NCBI RefSeq assembly: GCF_009928685.1
Contig: NZ_WWEO01000043.1
Span: 682,001-746,000 of the forward strand
Length of the DNA: 64,000 bases
Reading direction: 5' to 3'
Source: Mucilaginibacter agri
GTDB taxonomy: Bacteria; Bacteroidota; Bacteroidia; Sphingobacteriales; Sphingobacteriaceae
A program made the translations under genes and the position numbers. Shown one piece after another: positions 34,627-44,081 of the stretch (position 1 is the stretch's first letter; every line of letters begins with the position of its first letter). The notes under the pieces are model-generated. The model had not been told where the DNA came from. It saw only the letters and a list, made by a program, of their open reading frames with translations, and made no database searches.

Positions 34627-34655
34627 AAAGGTTCTGCATTAAATGCAGAACCTTT
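34627..34655 (-). terminator. Terminator of glyS
   Basis: AAAGGTTCTGCAT / ATGCAGAACCTTT, 13-bp perfect stem with a 3-base loop; A/T tails on both sides. It is 33 bases after the glyS stop. Confidence 0.85.
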
Positions 34656-34687
34656 CACTTTTTTACTTTGGCTTTTGCCTCAAAAGT

Positions 34688-36166
34688 CTATTTCAATATA
34701 TTTTTCCAACTTACAAAATCACCGATGATCTTGTCTAGCTGATCTGCAGGCACGCGTTCTTGTTGCATTGAATCGCGATGGCGCAGGGTTACGGTGTTGT
34801 CTTCCAGTGTCTGGTGATCTACCGTGATACAGAAAGGTGTACCGATAGCATCCTGACGGCGGTAGCGTTTACCGATGGCGTCTTTCTCCTCGTACTGCAA
34901 GTTGAAATCCAATTGCAGGCTTTCCATAATTTCACGTGCTTTCTCAGGCAATCCGTCTTTTTTGGTGAGCGGGAAAATAGCAGCTTTAACCGGAGCCAGG
35001 CAAGGGTGCAGGCGCAATACGGTACGGCTATCTTGCTTTTCTTCGGTGCTCAGATCTTCTTCTTCGTAAGCATTGATCATGGTCAGCAGGAACATACGGT
35101 CCAAACCAATCGAGGTTTCGATTACGTAAGGGATGTAGTTACCATAAGGTTTGCCGTCTTCGCCTAATTCCGGATCGAAGTATTGCATCTTCTTTCCAGA
35201 GAATTTCTGGTGTTGGCTTAAATCGAAATCGGTACGGCTGTGGATACCTTCTACCTCTTTAAAGCCGAATGGGAATTCGAATTCAATGTCGTAAGCAGCA
35301 TCTGCATAATGTGCCAGCTTAGTATGCTCGTGGTAACGGTATTTGGCGGCATCTGTACCTAGGGCCAGGTGCCATTTTAAACGTGCAGCTTTCCAGTGTT
35401 CAAACCATTCTTTCTGCGTGCCAGGGCGAACAAAGAATTGCATCTCCATTTGCTCAAACTCGCGCATGCGGATAATAAACTGGCGGGCAATAACCTCGTT
35501 ACGGAAAGCCTTACCAATTTGGGCAATACCAAACGGAATTTTCATCCGGCCCGATTTCTGTACGTTAAGGTAGTTCACAAAAATACCCTGAGCAGTCTCG
35601 GGACGCAGGTAAACTTTATCAGCATCATCTGCAATGGCACCCATTTGGGTACTAAACATCAGGTTAAACTGGCGTACTTCTGTCCAGTTGCGGGTGCCGC
35701 TAACCGGGTCGGCAATTTCGTGCTCAACAATCAGTTCGCGTAAACGCTCCAGATCGTCGGCCTTTATAGCATCGTCCAGATCTTTCTGTAAAAGCTCCGC
35801 TTTATCTGTTTTGCCGTCCTGATCGTAACGGGCAATTTTATCTTCTAGTAATTGGTCGGCGCGGTAGCGTTTTTTCGAATCCTTGTTATCAATCATCGGG
35901 TCGCTAAAACCGCCCACGTGGCCGCTGGCTTCCCAAATTTTGGGATGCATAAATATAGCCGAATCAATACCAACGATGTTTTGGTTCATTTGCACCATGG
36001 CTTTCCACCAGTAGGTTTTGATGTTGTTTTTCAATTCAGCCCCAAACTGACCGTAGTCGTAAACGGCGCTTAAACCATCATATATCTCACTCGATTGGAA
36101 AACAAAGCCATACTCTTTGGCATGTGCAATTACATTTTTAAATAGTTCGTCGGTGTTTTTGCTCAT
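34688..36166 (-). CDS. glyS: Glycine--tRNA ligase
   Basis: Class II (alpha2-type, eukaryote-like) glycyl-tRNA synthetase of 492 residues, the family length when started at the ATG 36166 (MSKNTDELF). The preceding in-frame residues from 36307 are a read-back of non-coding sequence. Motifs include DYGQFGAELKNNIKTYWW, the motif 2 region RPETAQGIFVNYLNV and GIAQIGKAFRNEV, RMREFEQMEMQFF, and motif 3 near YVIETSIGLDRMFL. It charges tRNA-Gly with glycine. Confidence 0.97.
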   Translation of the reverse strand: MSKNTDELFKNVIAHAKEYGFVFQSSEIYDGLSAVYDYGQFGAELKNNIKTYWWKAMVQMNQNIVGIDSAIFMHPKIWEASGHVGGFSDPMIDNKDSKKRYRADQLLEDKIARYDQDGKTDKAELLQKDLDDAIKADDLERLRELIVEHEIADPVSGTRNWTEVRQFNLMFSTQMGAIADDADKVYLRPETAQGIFVNYLNVQKSGRMKIPFGIAQIGKAFRNEVIARQFIIRMREFEQMEMQFFVRPGTQKEWFEHWKAARLKWHLALGTDAAKYRYHEHTKLAHYADAAYDIEFEFPFGFKEVEGIHSRTDFDLSQHQKFSGKKMQYFDPELGEDGKPYGNYIPYVIETSIGLDRMFLLTMINAYEEEDLSTEEKQDSRTVLRLHPCLAPVKAAIFPLTKKDGLPEKAREIMESLQLDFNLQYEEKDAIGKRYRRQDAIGTPFCITVDHQTLEDNTVTLRHRDSMQQERVPADQLDKIIGDFVSWKNILK

Positions 36167-36302
36167 AACGGGGGTAAAGATATAGATTTTTAGGAAGTTC
36201 ATAGTTGATGGTTCATAGTTCATAGCGAGAAAAACTAACGAGTGAATAATAGAGGGGGGAATTGTAGAAAGTGGCAGAGGCAGTCCTCTTTTAAATAAGG
36301 AT

Positions 36303-36363
36303 GTCATACCGAGTGTGGTTCAGAGAGGCCAACGCTTATGCTTCGAGCGCCTCAGCATGACAG
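36303..36363. repeat. Palindromic repeat, GTCATCCTGAG family (copy 2)
   Basis: Arms GTCATACCGAG and CTCAGCATGACAG with CAGAGAGGCC / CTTCGAGCGC inside. It lies in the 304-base gap (36167-36470) between glyS and gldA, otherwise without a gene. Confidence 0.7.
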
Positions 36364-36470
36364 CGCTTCTTTTTTATTTCGCTTTACTGCTACTGCCACT
36401 CACCACTGCTACTTCTTATGTGCTACTAAAAAAAATCTCAAATCTCGTATCTAAAATCTATTTTTACGCC

Positions 36471-37178
36471 ATGAGTATCCGGGTTGAAGCATTGACCAAA
36501 ATTTATGGTACGCAAAAGGCGGTAGATGGCATTAGCTTTAGTGCACAAAAAGGTGTAACAGGTTTTTTGGGGCCTAACGGTGCGGGTAAGTCTACCACTA
36601 TGAAAATCCTGACGGGCTTTATTCCGCAAACTTCGGGCAAGGCCACGGTGTCGGGGTTCGATGTTAGTTCACAGTCGTTAGATGTTCGTCGCAATATTGG
36701 TTATCTTCCAGAAAGTAACCCGCTATACCTGGATATGTACGTAAAGGAATCACTTGCCTTTGTTGCCGGTATCCACAAAATAGCATCGCCCGAGGCGCGC
36801 ATTGCCGAGGTTATAGAGCAAACAGGTTTAGGGCCAGAGCAGCATAAAAAAGTTGGGCAGCTATCTAAAGGCTACCGCCAACGGGTGGGGCTTGCTCAGG
36901 CCATTATTCATAATCCGGAAGTTTTGGTGTTGGATGAGCCTACCTCGGGGCTCGATCCAAATCAATTGATCGGCATCCGCCAGTTAATTACTGAGCTGGG
37001 GCAATCTAAAACTATCATTCTCTCTACACATATTATGCAGGAGGTTGAGGCTGTTTGCGGGCAGGTGATTATCATTAATAAAGGTTGTATTGTTGCCGAT
37101 AACAGTCTCGAAAAACTTCGTGCAGATAACGACGGACAATCGCTCGAGCAAATTTTTATTAAACTCACCAATAATTAG
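36471..37178 (+). CDS. gldA: Gliding motility-type ABC transporter ATP-binding protein GldA
   Basis: A 235-residue ABC ATPase; start chosen at ATG 36471 (MSIRVEALTKIYG), the usual GldA N-terminus; the ORF's earlier Met at 36315 reads through a repeat. Walker A GPNGAGKST, signature LSKGYRQRVG and Walker B VLVLDEPTSG are all present, with LSTHIMQEV as the switch. Together with the GldF/GldG protein at 38056 it forms an ABC exporter needed for gliding in Flavobacterium; whether this organism glides is not decidable here. The genes are separated by about 880 bases and an outer-membrane gene. Confidence 0.9.
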   Translation: MSIRVEALTKIYGTQKAVDGISFSAQKGVTGFLGPNGAGKSTTMKILTGFIPQTSGKATVSGFDVSSQSLDVRRNIGYLPESNPLYLDMYVKESLAFVAGIHKIASPEARIAEVIEQTGLGPEQHKKVGQLSKGYRQRVGLAQAIIHNPEVLVLDEPTSGLDPNQLIGIRQLITELGQSKTIILSTHIMQEVEAVCGQVIIINKGCIVADNSLEKLRADNDGQSLEQIFIKLTNN

Positions 37179-37228
37179 TGTTCGTGCGCGGCGTTTAAAA
37201 GAAGCCTGTCTATACTTTATTCATTTAC

Positions 37229-37750
37229 ATGAAATACCCCATTCTGTTATTATTCTGCATATGCCTTTTTCAGCTTGCCAATGCGCAGGACGATATTGGC
37301 GGGCGAAATGCTTTTGCTGTTAGCGCCGGGTTTGAGCTTGGTTTGCCTACACAAAGTATTTACAGCGTAGGTTTGGGCGGATCATTGAAACTGGAAGTTC
37401 CTGTCGCGCATAAATTCAGCCTGTCTGCAACCGGAGGCTTTACTACCATGACTTACAAGAGCGCTTTTTCGCGTGCATTCGGTGCACCAGGCAGCGATAC
37501 TTACGTGCCATTAAAAGGTGGGGTAAAATATTATGCCTCACAAGGATTTTACTTAGAAGGCGAATTGGGAACGGCCATTGAAACCTCGCACGATTCGCGC
37601 AGTTTATTCGCATGGTCATTAGGGCCGGGCTTTGTAATACCGGTTAACCACGGCAAAAGTGGCGTTGATTTGGGGTTTAGATACGAAAGCTGGGGCGGTA
37701 GCGAAGTGAGACAGACTGCGATAAGAGTGGGTTATCGGTTTGGATGGTGA
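37229..37750 (+). CDS. Outer-membrane beta-barrel protein, hypothetical
   Basis: A 173-residue protein with a signal peptide (MKYPILLLFCICLFQLANAQ) and about eight amphipathic strands ending in an aromatic residue (AIRVGYRFGW), the pattern of a small eight-stranded barrel. It is inserted between gldA and the gldF/gldG gene and is 50 bases downstream of gldA. Family not identified. Confidence 0.75.
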   Translation: MKYPILLLFCICLFQLANAQDDIGGRNAFAVSAGFELGLPTQSIYSVGLGGSLKLEVPVAHKFSLSATGGFTTMTYKSAFSRAFGAPGSDTYVPLKGGVKYYASQGFYLEGELGTAIETSHDSRSLFAWSLGPGFVIPVNHGKSGVDLGFRYESWGGSEVRQTAIRVGYRFGW

Positions 37751-38055
37751 TTGAGGTTGCCTCACCCCGACCTTCTCCGAAGGAGAGGGAGTAAAGAAAT
37801 AACATAGAGACAGGGAGGAACTTTAAAGAGCGTTGGCCTGGACAGAAAAGCGTGACCGAGGGATGGTCTCGTGCGGTGGAGCTTTTTTCTGTCTTGATTT
37901 TTTGGTTACTTTTGGATCAAGCCAAAAGTAACTAAGCCCCTGCGGCTATGAGCAGACTAACGATAACATTAGTACTACTTATTATAAATAGCAGCAACTT
38001 TGCGTCGCAATGAGATGCTATATCAAAAGATAAAAATATTCGTATACACAACCAA
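37751..38055. other. 305-base intergenic region with repeats before gldF/G
   Basis: No gene seen. It holds a half GAGGGG repeat (CCTTCTCC / GGAGAGGG at about 37771-37791) and a hairpin GGTTACTTTTGG / CCAAAAGTAAC at about 37912-37937, a pattern also seen at 60676-60702. CAACTTTGCG at about 37991-38000 could be a degenerate -7 box for the next gene. Confidence 0.55.
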
Positions 38056-40452
38056 ATGTTCACAATACTTAAAAAAGAAATAACCTTATACCTCAGCTCC
38101 ATGGTGGCCTATATTACCATTGGGGTGTTTTTAATTGTACTCGGGCTGTTTTTATGGGTATTTCCCGATACCGGTATACTAGATTATGGATACGCCAGTT
38201 TAGAAAGCCTTTTCAATACAGTACCGTACCTTTTTATGTTCCTGATTCCGGCTATAACCATGCGGTCGCTGGCCGAAGAGCGCAGGGAAGGTACGTTCGA
38301 ATTACTGGCAACACGGCCGATAACTTTCGGACAAATTATTATGGGCAAATACTTTGCCTGCGTGGCTTTAGTGCTGTTTGCTTTATTGCCAACCTACGTT
38401 TACTATTATTCGGTTACGGTATTGGGCAACCCGCAGGGTAACATTGATAGTGGTGCGGTTATCGGCTCGTATATCGGTTTGTTTTTGCTGGGTTCGGCTT
38501 TTGTTGCTATCGGGCTATTTGCTTCGGCTATTACCAAAAACCAAATCATTGCTTTTACTATCGCCGTATTCCTGTCGTTCTTTGTTTTCAGTGGGTTCGA
38601 TTCGCTAAGCCAGCTGCTATCAATGCAAAACTCGGGAGTGGAAGAACTGGGTATTAGCACACACTATAATTCAGTAAGCCGTGGTGTTTTAGATACGCGC
38701 GATCTGTTCTATTTTGTGGCGCTTACTACTTTATTTATCTTATTCGCGCTCGTTGCACTTAAACTTCAAATGCAGCGAAAGTTGCTGCAAAATGATGTTT
38801 ATATCTATTCGGGTGTTTTTGTGCTGGCCATTGTTGCGGCTTTGATAGGCTTTACACGGGTGGATTTTACTAAAGAAAAGCGATTCACACTTTCACCTGT
38901 AAGCCAGAACATGATGGATAGCCTGCGAGCCCCTGTTAAGGTTACAGTTTATTTACAGGGTGATAATTTGCCCAGTGGTTTTAAGCGCTTACAACGCGCT
39001 ACACGCGATATGCTGAACGATATGCAGGCTTACAGCCACCGCAAATTGCAGTTCGAATTTGTTGATCCGCTGAAAGGGCAGGCGCAGGCTGAGCAAGACT
39101 CAACCATTAAAAATATGATGGCCGGCGGTATTGAGCCGACCAATCTTTCGGTAAAAACAGATGACGGTTTGATCCAGAAACTGATTGTACCGGCCGCAGT
39201 AATTACATCGGGCGATAAACAAGTGCCGGTTAATTTATTGCAGCGCCGCATTGGTTTGGGTGATGATGAGGTGCTTAACAATTCGATCCAAAATCTGGAG
39301 TATGCTTTTGCTTCGGGCATTAAAAAGGCAGTAACTGGCGGCAACCAGCAAATAGGTTTTGTTGAGGGGCACAATGAGTTAAACGATGTACAGCTGCACG
39401 ATGCAATTAATACCCTGGCAAGCAGTTTTATGGTGGGAAGGGTAGACTTAAAGAAGATCTCTTTAGCCGATTTGTTGCGGGTGAAATTATTGGTAATAGC
39501 TAAACCCGAGAAGCCATTTGTTGAACAAGAGAAATTTAAGATAGACCAATACCTGATGCATGGCGGCAGTATCTTATGGTCGGTAGACCAGGTTAGTGCC
39601 GAGTTGGATAGCCTGCGCAATCATGAAGGGGAACAACTGGCTTTCAATAAACAGTTAAACCTCGACGATCAATTATTTACCTATGGGGTTCGCATTAACT
39701 ATGATCTGATTGTCGATCTCAATAGCACGCAAATTCCGGTTGCTACGGGTAGTGTAGGGGGGCAGGCGCAAATACAAATGGTGCCTTGGTTGTTTTATCC
39801 GTTATTGGTTCCGGTATCGCGCAATGCCATTGTTAAAAATGTAGACGGCATTAGTAGCGAATTTATTAGTACTATGGATACCTTGGGTGTAAAAGGGGTA
39901 AAGAAAACAATTTTGCTTACCACTTCGCCCTATAACAATAAAATATCAACCCCACGGATGTTGTCGTTGGCGGCCATAGAACAGCAGCCAAACCCTAAGG
40001 CCTTTCAAAATCCACCTAAAACGGTTGCCGTTTTGTTGGAAGGTAAATTTAAGTCTGACTTTATGAACCGTCCTGTTCCGGAAGGCATTAACGAGCAGGT
40101 AAACGTGCTGCAGCAAGGCCAGCCAGCCAAAATGATCGTGATTAGCGATGGCGATATTTTTAAAAATCAGGTAGGATCTGATGGCTCGCCATACCCATTG
40201 GGTTACGACCATTATAGCCGACAAACCTATGGCAACAAGAGTTTGCTGTTGAACATGGTGGATTACCTTACCGGCGATACCCGATTGATAGCCCTGCGTA
40301 CCAAGGAGATACAGATAAGGCCTCTTAACAGAGCCCGTGTGCGTAACGAAAAATTATACTGGCAGCTGGTAAATAATATTATCCCTCCAGCGTTAGTGTT
40401 AATATTTGCTATTTTTCAACATTATTTACGCAAACGAAAGTATGCGCATTAA
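38056..40452 (+). CDS. Fused GldF-GldG ABC transporter subunit
   Basis: A single 798-residue protein joining two proteins that are separate in Flavobacterium. Residues about 1-245 are an ABC-2-type permease (GldF: MFTILKKEITLYLSSMVAYI, EERREGTFELLATRP, six helices). Residues about 245-798 are GldG: a transmembrane helix, FTKEKRFTLSP, the large periplasmic domain, and a C-terminal helix (PPALVLIFAIFQHYLRKRK). No stop or frameshift is visible at the junction. It works with GldA as an exporter. Confidence 0.9.
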   Translation: MFTILKKEITLYLSSMVAYITIGVFLIVLGLFLWVFPDTGILDYGYASLESLFNTVPYLFMFLIPAITMRSLAEERREGTFELLATRPITFGQIIMGKYFACVALVLFALLPTYVYYYSVTVLGNPQGNIDSGAVIGSYIGLFLLGSAFVAIGLFASAITKNQIIAFTIAVFLSFFVFSGFDSLSQLLSMQNSGVEELGISTHYNSVSRGVLDTRDLFYFVALTTLFILFALVALKLQMQRKLLQNDVYIYSGVFVLAIVAALIGFTRVDFTKEKRFTLSPVSQNMMDSLRAPVKVTVYLQGDNLPSGFKRLQRATRDMLNDMQAYSHRKLQFEFVDPLKGQAQAEQDSTIKNMMAGGIEPTNLSVKTDDGLIQKLIVPAAVITSGDKQVPVNLLQRRIGLGDDEVLNNSIQNLEYAFASGIKKAVTGGNQQIGFVEGHNELNDVQLHDAINTLASSFMVGRVDLKKISLADLLRVKLLVIAKPEKPFVEQEKFKIDQYLMHGGSILWSVDQVSAELDSLRNHEGEQLAFNKQLNLDDQLFTYGVRINYDLIVDLNSTQIPVATGSVGGQAQIQMVPWLFYPLLVPVSRNAIVKNVDGISSEFISTMDTLGVKGVKKTILLTTSPYNNKISTPRMLSLAAIEQQPNPKAFQNPPKTVAVLLEGKFKSDFMNRPVPEGINEQVNVLQQGQPAKMIVISDGDIFKNQVGSDGSPYPLGYDHYSRQTYGNKSLLLNMVDYLTGDTRLIALRTKEIQIRPLNRARVRNEKLYWQLVNNIIPPALVLIFAIFQHYLRKRKYAH

Positions 40453-40458
40453 TTTTTT

Positions 40459-40466
40459 TACTTTTG
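40459..40466 (+). promoter_or_regulatory. -7 box of dnaN
   Basis: TACTTTTG, exact match to TAnnTTTG, 19 bases before the ATG at 40486. Confidence 0.55.
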
Positions 40467-40485
40467 ATTGATTAACCCATCAGGA

Positions 40486-41610
40486 ATGAGATTTATTGTT
40501 TCTACATCAACATTACTAAAGCAATTACAGTCGGTAAGCGGCGCGTTAAGCAACAGCACCGTATTGCCTATACTGGAGAACTTTTTATTTGAGATTAAAG
40601 AAGGCAACCTAACTATATCTGCCACCGACCTGCAAACCAGCATGACTACCTCACTGTCTGTTGAAGCAAAAGAAAACGGAAGAATAGCTATCCCGTCGCG
40701 CATATTACTAGATACCTTAAAATCATTACCGGAGCAGCCGGTGGCTTTTTCTGTAGATGATAAAACCTTTGCTATTGAGATCAACGCTGGCGATGGTAAA
40801 TATAAACTGAGCGGCGAGAACGGTGAGGACTTCCCTAAAATTCCGGTTGTAGAGAATGCAACTTCTGTGAATTTACCGGCATCTGTATTGGCCGAAGCCA
40901 TTAACAAAACCATTTTTGCGGTAAGTAATGATGAGCTTCGTCCCGCTATGACGGGGGTATATGCGCAGCTGTCAACCCAGTATTTTACCTTCGTAGCTAC
41001 CGATGCGCATAAGTTGGTACGTTACCGTCGTAAAGATGCCAAGGCCGAAAGTACTACTTCTTTCATCCTTCCTAAAAAAGCTTTAAACCTGTTAAAATCA
41101 TCGCTACCTGCTGATGATGTTAACGTGGCTATTGAATACAACAACACAAGTGCTTTCTTTAAATTTGGCAACATTAATTTGGTGTGCCGTTTAATTGACG
41201 AGCGCTACCCGGATTACGAGGCTGTTATCCCGCAAAATAATACCAACAAGCTTACTATAGATCGTCTATCGTTCCTGGGTTCGCTTAGTCGCGTGGCTAT
41301 CTACGCTAATAAAACTACCCACCAGGTAAGGTTAAAGATTAGCGGCAGCGAATTGAATATTTCTTCTGAGGATATCGACTTCGCTAACGAAGCTCATGAG
41401 CGCTTAACCTGCCAGTACGAAGGTGAAGACCTGGAAATCGGTTTCAATGCCCGTTTCTTGATCGAAATGCTGAAAAATCTGGCTTGCGTAGAAGTTAACC
41501 TCGAAATGTCGACCCCTAACCGTGCAGGTTTATTATTGCCCGTAGGTGGCGACGAAAACGAAGATGTGTTAATGCTGGTTATGCCGGTAATGCTTAATAG
41601 CTACGCCTAA
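40486..41610 (+). CDS. dnaN: DNA polymerase III subunit beta (sliding clamp)
   Basis: A 374-residue ring-forming processivity clamp with three repeated domains (about 1-120, 128-250 and 253-374). The MRFIVSTSTLLKQLQSVSG start and the terminal LMLVMPVMLNSYA are typical. I chose the ATG at 40486, not the in-frame TTG at 40468. It binds the DnaX-loaded complex and polymerase. It is not in the usual dnaA neighbourhood, which is common in this group. Confidence 0.97.
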   Translation: MRFIVSTSTLLKQLQSVSGALSNSTVLPILENFLFEIKEGNLTISATDLQTSMTTSLSVEAKENGRIAIPSRILLDTLKSLPEQPVAFSVDDKTFAIEINAGDGKYKLSGENGEDFPKIPVVENATSVNLPASVLAEAINKTIFAVSNDELRPAMTGVYAQLSTQYFTFVATDAHKLVRYRRKDAKAESTTSFILPKKALNLLKSSLPADDVNVAIEYNNTSAFFKFGNINLVCRLIDERYPDYEAVIPQNNTNKLTIDRLSFLGSLSRVAIYANKTTHQVRLKISGSELNISSEDIDFANEAHERLTCQYEGEDLEIGFNARFLIEMLKNLACVEVNLEMSTPNRAGLLLPVGGDENEDVLMLVMPVMLNSYA

Positions 41611-41631
41611 GGATAATTGAAAATTTTTTAT

Positions 41632-41662
41632 AAGTCCGGACGTTAAAAGCCGGACTTTTTTG
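41632..41662 (+). terminator. Terminator of dnaN
   Basis: AAGTCCGG / CCGGACTT stem with a 10-base loop, followed by T run. Confidence 0.85.
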
Positions 41663-41714
41663 TTGAATAATACTAAAACCTGTTTGCAACTGTTATAATG
41701 CAGGCAGAAACTAA

Positions 41715-42461
41715 ATGAAACTCAGAACCGGACTTATATTATCAGCACTGATTGCGGGCTTATGGTCGTGCAACAAGGATGCTAATGCCCCGGCAGATAA
41801 CACGCCATCTACCAGCCTAAATGTGGTTAATACCATTACTACAGACACGCTTAATTTTTATCTGAACGGTACAAGGCAAAATAGTGTGTCGAGTATTTAT
41901 ACCGGCGGTGCTACGGGGTATCTATCGGTAAAATCAGGCAGTCAGAGTTATCAGTTTAAGAAATACGGTCGTAGCGAAGTGTTATTTACCAAAACATTGG
42001 TATTGGATACCATTCCGGTGAAGTCTACGATAAGAACAGATACTATTAAAAATGCTACAACCGGTGCCGTAACCACTATAACCAAAAAACTAAAGGGCTA
42101 TTCTTTTTTTGTAACCAGCGAAGATGTAAGCAAAGCATTTTTATTAAAAGACACACTAAAGCTTAATAGCGACAGCGCTACGGTGCGTTTTGTGCATACA
42201 GCTGACGGCGTGGGCGCGGTTGATGTAAACATAGGAGGGGCAAGTTTCACAAATGTGAGTTATGGTAATGCAACCCAGTTTAAAACTGCGTTAATTGGAA
42301 GCAATAGAGTGGTTACAGTTTCTTTAACTGGCAGCACGGTTGCCAAGGCAACCCAACGTTTTCTTTTATCGAGCTCTACGGCTTATACTTTCTACATAAG
42401 AGGGGTTCCCGATGGAACGGGTAAATCGGTATTTACGGTAGGGGCAGCACAGGGGAATTAA
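41715..42461 (+). CDS. DUF4397-like lipoprotein (1 of 2)
   Basis: A 248-residue exported lipoprotein: signal peptide with a lipobox LWSC (Cys19), then a Thr/Ser-rich, beta-rich sequence with two repeats of the DUF4397-like type (VRFVHTADGVGAVDVNIGG and the C-terminal SSTAYTFYIRGVPDG). It is followed with 17 bases by a second lipoprotein of the same type. Function unknown; such proteins are often part of cell-surface structures. Confidence 0.8.
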   Translation: MKLRTGLILSALIAGLWSCNKDANAPADNTPSTSLNVVNTITTDTLNFYLNGTRQNSVSSIYTGGATGYLSVKSGSQSYQFKKYGRSEVLFTKTLVLDTIPVKSTIRTDTIKNATTGAVTTITKKLKGYSFFVTSEDVSKAFLLKDTLKLNSDSATVRFVHTADGVGAVDVNIGGASFTNVSYGNATQFKTALIGSNRVVTVSLTGSTVAKATQRFLLSSSTAYTFYIRGVPDGTGKSVFTVGAAQGN

Positions 42462-42478
42462 TTTTGTATAATAAGGAT

Positions 42479-43222
42479 ATGGCCGAAAAAAGCAATACAT
42501 ATATAGGTAAGATGTTGACGCTATTGGTGGCAGGCATTATGATTGCGCCGCTTATAACGTCGTGCGGTAAAACCAGCACCGGAACTGCCAATAGTTATAA
42601 CTCACGGCTAGTGGTTGCCAATTTAAGTCCGGATATAATGCCTGTGGATTTGTATATAGATAATAAGATACAGAATCCTGGTACTGGTACAGCAACAACG
42701 GCCAACGTAAATGCTTACCGTTTTCCTACTCCAACAGATTACGTTTATTTGCAGATCATCAACTCGCCGCTTCAAATTCGATCTGACACGGGCCAACGCT
42801 CGGTTCTTTTTTCTACAGATAGCGTACCGCACCAGAATTCAAAATACACGCTCTTTGTGACCGGGATGAAGGCCGATAATAATATAGGTTACGTCTTTTT
42901 AACTGATACCGATAAGGTTGCCCCTGTGGGTAGAGGTAAAATCAGGTTTGTTAATGCTTCGCCGCGTTCGGGCGCGTTTGATATCTATGCTAATCAAACC
43001 ATTGCATTTAAGAACATTGCGTTTAACAAGGTTTCGCCCTGGTTAGAGATGCCTGCAGGCGATTACGATTTTAAAATATATGCCAACGGTGATCAGACTA
43101 CAGTGCTGAAAGAAGTTAAGCAAACTATTTCCGACAGTAGATTATATACGATGTATAGCTATGGGATAGTAGGCCGTACCGATACTGCGGCATTTAATAC
43201 CGGATTGATCACCAATAAATAA
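42479..43222 (+). CDS. DUF4397 lipoprotein (2 of 2)
   Basis: A 247-residue lipoprotein with the lipobox ITSC (Cys29), then DUF4397 sequence (LVVANLSPDIMPVDLYIDN, KIRFVNASPRSGAFDIYANQ). I chose the ATG at 42479 (MAEKSNTYIG) over the TTG at 42464. It is closely related in design to the previous gene, which suggests duplication, and is probably in the same operon. Confidence 0.85.
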   Translation: MAEKSNTYIGKMLTLLVAGIMIAPLITSCGKTSTGTANSYNSRLVVANLSPDIMPVDLYIDNKIQNPGTGTATTANVNAYRFPTPTDYVYLQIINSPLQIRSDTGQRSVLFSTDSVPHQNSKYTLFVTGMKADNNIGYVFLTDTDKVAPVGRGKIRFVNASPRSGAFDIYANQTIAFKNIAFNKVSPWLEMPAGDYDFKIYANGDQTTVLKEVKQTISDSRLYTMYSYGIVGRTDTAAFNTGLITNK

Positions 43223-43226
43223 TAAG

Positions 43227-43258
43227 TAGCCCGATATTGGGCTATATTTTTATTTTTG
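43227..43258 (+). promoter_or_regulatory. Short hairpin then -7 box before dedA
   Basis: TAGCCC / GGGCTA (6-bp stem, 43227-43244) may terminate the lipoprotein unit; TATTTTTG at 43251-43258 matches the -7 box for the DedA gene. Confidence 0.5.
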
Positions 43259-43275
43259 TTCCAAAATCAAGCATT

Positions 43276-43923
43276 TTGGAACTGATAAAAAGCATTATAG
43301 ACTTTGTTCTTCACATAGACAAACACCTTAGTCCGGTAATAAGCCAGTACCAAGGTTGGACTTATCTCATTCTCTTCGTAATTATTTTTGCAGAAACCGG
43401 CTTTGTGGTTACCCCATTCCTTCCGGGTGATTCATTGCTGTTTGCAGCAGGTGCATTGATCGCTGCGGGTGATACTGGTTTAAATATTTATGTACTGGCG
43501 ATCATCTTAATTGTCGCCGCCTTCACTGGTAATACATTAAACTACTTCCTCGGTAATTATTTAGGCGAAAAAGTATTTAAGCCCGAAAACAAAGTGTTGA
43601 AGTTAGAATACTATACCAAAACTCAGGACTTTTTTACCAAGCACGGCCCGATAGCAGTGATATTAAGCCGTTTTATCCCAATTATCCGTACCATTGCTCC
43701 GTTTGTAGCAGGCGTGGGCAGAATGCCTTTTTTACGTTACAGTCTTTATAATATTATTGGCGGCGCGGCATGGATCATACTGTTCCTATTTGCCGGATAC
43801 ATGTTTGGTAACCTGCCTTTCTTTAAAACGCATTTCTCAGTAATTACCATCGGTATTATTTTGGTATCGGTTGTTCCTGTTGTCTGGGGATTGATGAAGA
43901 GCAAAAGGGAGAAGGCTGTATAA
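43276..43923 (+). CDS. DedA family protein
   Basis: A 215-residue inner-membrane protein of the DedA/SNARE-associated family. It starts at a TTG (43276, LELIKSIIDF), which fits both the family N-terminus and the -7 box; a TTG at 43237 would be too early. It contains the diagnostic ETGFVVTPFLPGDSLLFAAG (about 41-60), GNTLNYFLGNYLGEK and SRFIPIIRTIAPFVAGVGRM (about 135-155). DedA proteins are undecaprenyl-phosphate or lipid flippases. Followed by a GAATCAAGA repeat. Confidence 0.88.
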   Translation: MELIKSIIDFVLHIDKHLSPVISQYQGWTYLILFVIIFAETGFVVTPFLPGDSLLFAAGALIAAGDTGLNIYVLAIILIVAAFTGNTLNYFLGNYLGEKVFKPENKVLKLEYYTKTQDFFTKHGPIAVILSRFIPIIRTIAPFVAGVGRMPFLRYSLYNIIGGAAWIILFLFAGYMFGNLPFFKTHFSVITIGIILVSVVPVVWGLMKSKREKAV

Positions 43924-43963
43924 GAGAGGGGAATCAAGAATCGAGAGTCAAGAATCAAGACGC
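43922..43963. repeat. GAATCAAGA-type simple repeat
   Basis: GGGGAATCAAGAATCGAGAG and TCAAGAATCAAGACGC directly after the dedA stop codon; see 8813-8845. Confidence 0.6.
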
Positions 43964-44081
43964 TTATTCAGTCGTGTTATGAAGAAAGCGAATTGTCAGG
44001 CTGGCATTCGAAGCCTCCGGTTAAAGAACGGTTGTTTTTTACATCGTTTTATATTGGGAGTATAATAAAGATGCATTATCA

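Noticed and set aside
36167..36307. N-terminal extension of glycyl-tRNA synthetase
   Set aside because: Residues before MSKNTDELF do not match the family and lie in the spacer with gldA.
36315..36470. N-terminal extension of GldA
   Set aside because: The extra residues read through a palindromic repeat and non-coding sequence; GldA begins at the ATG 36471.
38406..39620. Minus-strand ORFs inside the GldF-GldG gene
   Set aside because: Composition fits reverse translation of the sense gene and they have no promoter or recognisable domains.
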